Source: Bacteroidota bacterium
GTDB taxonomy: Bacteria > Bacteroidota > Bacteroidia > Flavobacteriales > Crocinitomicaceae
Direction of reading: 5' to 3'
DNA: 7,089 bases
Assembly: GCA_005798205.1 (NCBI GenBank)
Contig: SYKJ01000110.1
Span: 1 to 7,089 of the forward strand
Part shown: in pieces, positions 6,607 through 7,089 of the stretch
How positions within the stretch are numbered: the first letter of the stretch is position 1
Layout: each line of letters opens with the position of its first letter
Position numbers and translations under genes: made by a program
Notes under the pieces: generated by a model
What the model saw: the letters and a program-made list of their open reading frames with translations, nothing else
The model's database searches: none
Told to the model about the DNA's origin: nothing

Positions 6607-6633
6607 TCGCCTATATTGTGAAGTAAATAGTCG

Positions 6634-7089
6634 TTATTTTGGTTTTGACTGATTTGTAGGCTTCTTTTTTGTGTCAGAGTAATCTTCAAAATCTTCAGTT
6701 AACTCTTGGTTTACACTTTTCGCTACGGAAATCGGAATGTAATCAACGACAACATTTGTCTTGTCAAGACCAAAATCTTCTGCGGGTTTTAGACCTGTAG
6801 ATTTTACAAAGCGATATGTTTTTATACATAATTTCTGAAAAGCAGTTAATTCATCATCCGTAGAAACACGAGAATTAAGAACAACGAATTTAAAATCAAT
6901 TGAGTCTATTTTATTGCGAACTGAGCTAAAAACACTTTCATTGGTTAGTTCACCTTTGCTTACCATATTAGCGTGTATTTTGCGCATCATGTATTCGATT
7001 CTATGTTCTTCTTTAAATCCTAATTGAAGCTTTACATAATAGCAAGTCTTATCAATTATTTCGTTTACAGTGTAGTGAACTTCCCATGG
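6634..7089 (-). CDS. kup: Kup-family potassium transporter, C-terminal part (cut by window edge)
   Basis: The reading frame is open to the right edge of the window, so this is the 3' end of a larger gene, with 151 codons visible. Kup proteins are inner-membrane K+ uptake systems with about 12 membrane spans followed by a cytosolic C-terminal domain; only that domain is seen here. The translation begins PWEVHYTVNEII and continues with LQLGFKEEHRIEYMMRKI, FKFVVLNSRVSTDDELT, CIKTYRFVKSTGLKPAEDFGLD and VVVDYIPISVAKS. These match in order the family pattern of an LGF-x-RI segment, an FxFVVL strand, a late KxYxxIK helix and FGLDxxxVxVxxxP. The tail is acidic, then lysine-rich (KKKPTNQSKPK). An internal ATG pair at 6985-6990 is not a real start, because homology continues upstream of it. 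The stop lies 27 bp from that of the convergent membrane-protein gene, with no obvious hairpin between them. Confidence 0.85.
   Translation of the reverse strand, partial: PWEVHYTVNEIIDKTCYYVKLQLGFKEEHRIEYMMRKIHANMVSKGELTNESVFSSVRNKIDSIDFKFVVLNSRVSTDDELTAFQKLCIKTYRFVKSTGLKPAEDFGLDKTNVVVDYIPISVAKSVNQELTEDFEDYSDTKKKPTNQSKPK

Noticed and set aside
6607..6633. Terminator in the 27-bp gap between the membrane-protein gene and kup
   Set aside because: No inverted repeat or T run of useful length is present. Termination, if any, must lie within the convergent coding sequence or depend on a factor.
6634..6990. A stand-alone 118-residue protein starting at the ATG pair near 6990
   Set aside because: The frame stays open to the window edge, and Kup-like homology (LQLGFKEEHRIEY) continues upstream of that ATG, so this is the tail of a longer transporter gene.
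1..7089. CRISPR arrays, insertion sequences, tRNA or rRNA genes
   Set aside because: No spaced direct repeats, terminal inverted repeats with transposase, or structural RNA signatures were seen. The window is densely filled with intact genes of similar composition.

Overview
The window is AT-rich bacterial DNA that looks like a member of the Bacteroidota, most likely a flavobacteria-like lineage. Several things point there. Upstream regions carry TAnnTTTG boxes, the Bacteroidota -7 element, and Shine-Dalgarno sequences are absent. There is a stand-alone LuxE-like acyl-protein synthetase of the type common in that phylum. The ferrochelatase has an internal cysteine segment, and one membrane protein ends in a domain resembling the gliding-motility / type IX secretion (T9SS) type B C-terminal domain. 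The exact family is inference.

Layout, left to right. A LuxE-like gene (minus) is divergent, across a 214-bp spacer, from hemH (ferrochelatase, plus). hemH is followed 43 bp later by ahcY (S-adenosylhomocysteine hydrolase, plus). ahcY converges on mdh (malate dehydrogenase, minus), with one A/T-flanked hairpin between them that should terminate transcription in both directions. A 147-bp spacer then separates mdh from a divergent two-gene unit on the plus strand. That unit is an ECF sigma factor with an apparent TTG start, overlapping by 4 bp (ATGA) a single-pass membrane protein with a degenerate T9SS type B-like C-terminal domain. The last gene (minus) is the C-terminal part of a Kup potassium transporter; it runs off the right edge and converges with the membrane-protein gene across 27 bp.

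Most of the window is conserved housekeeping: haem synthesis, the activated-methyl cycle, the TCA cycle and potassium uptake. These genes do not form one pathway. The part most worth following is the sigma factor / membrane protein pair. Its architecture (ECF sigma, then a protein with a short cytosolic N-terminus, one membrane span and a periplasmic region) is that of a sigma / anti-sigma module. The unusual element is a T9SS CTD-like domain as the sensor end of a membrane-anchored protein. Smaller points of interest are an incomplete iron-sulfur ligand set in the ferrochelatase and a cysteine near the C-terminus of the LuxE-like protein that may carry an acyl group. No mobile elements, CRISPR arrays, tRNAs or rRNAs were seen. 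No intergenic stretch exceeds about 215 bp.
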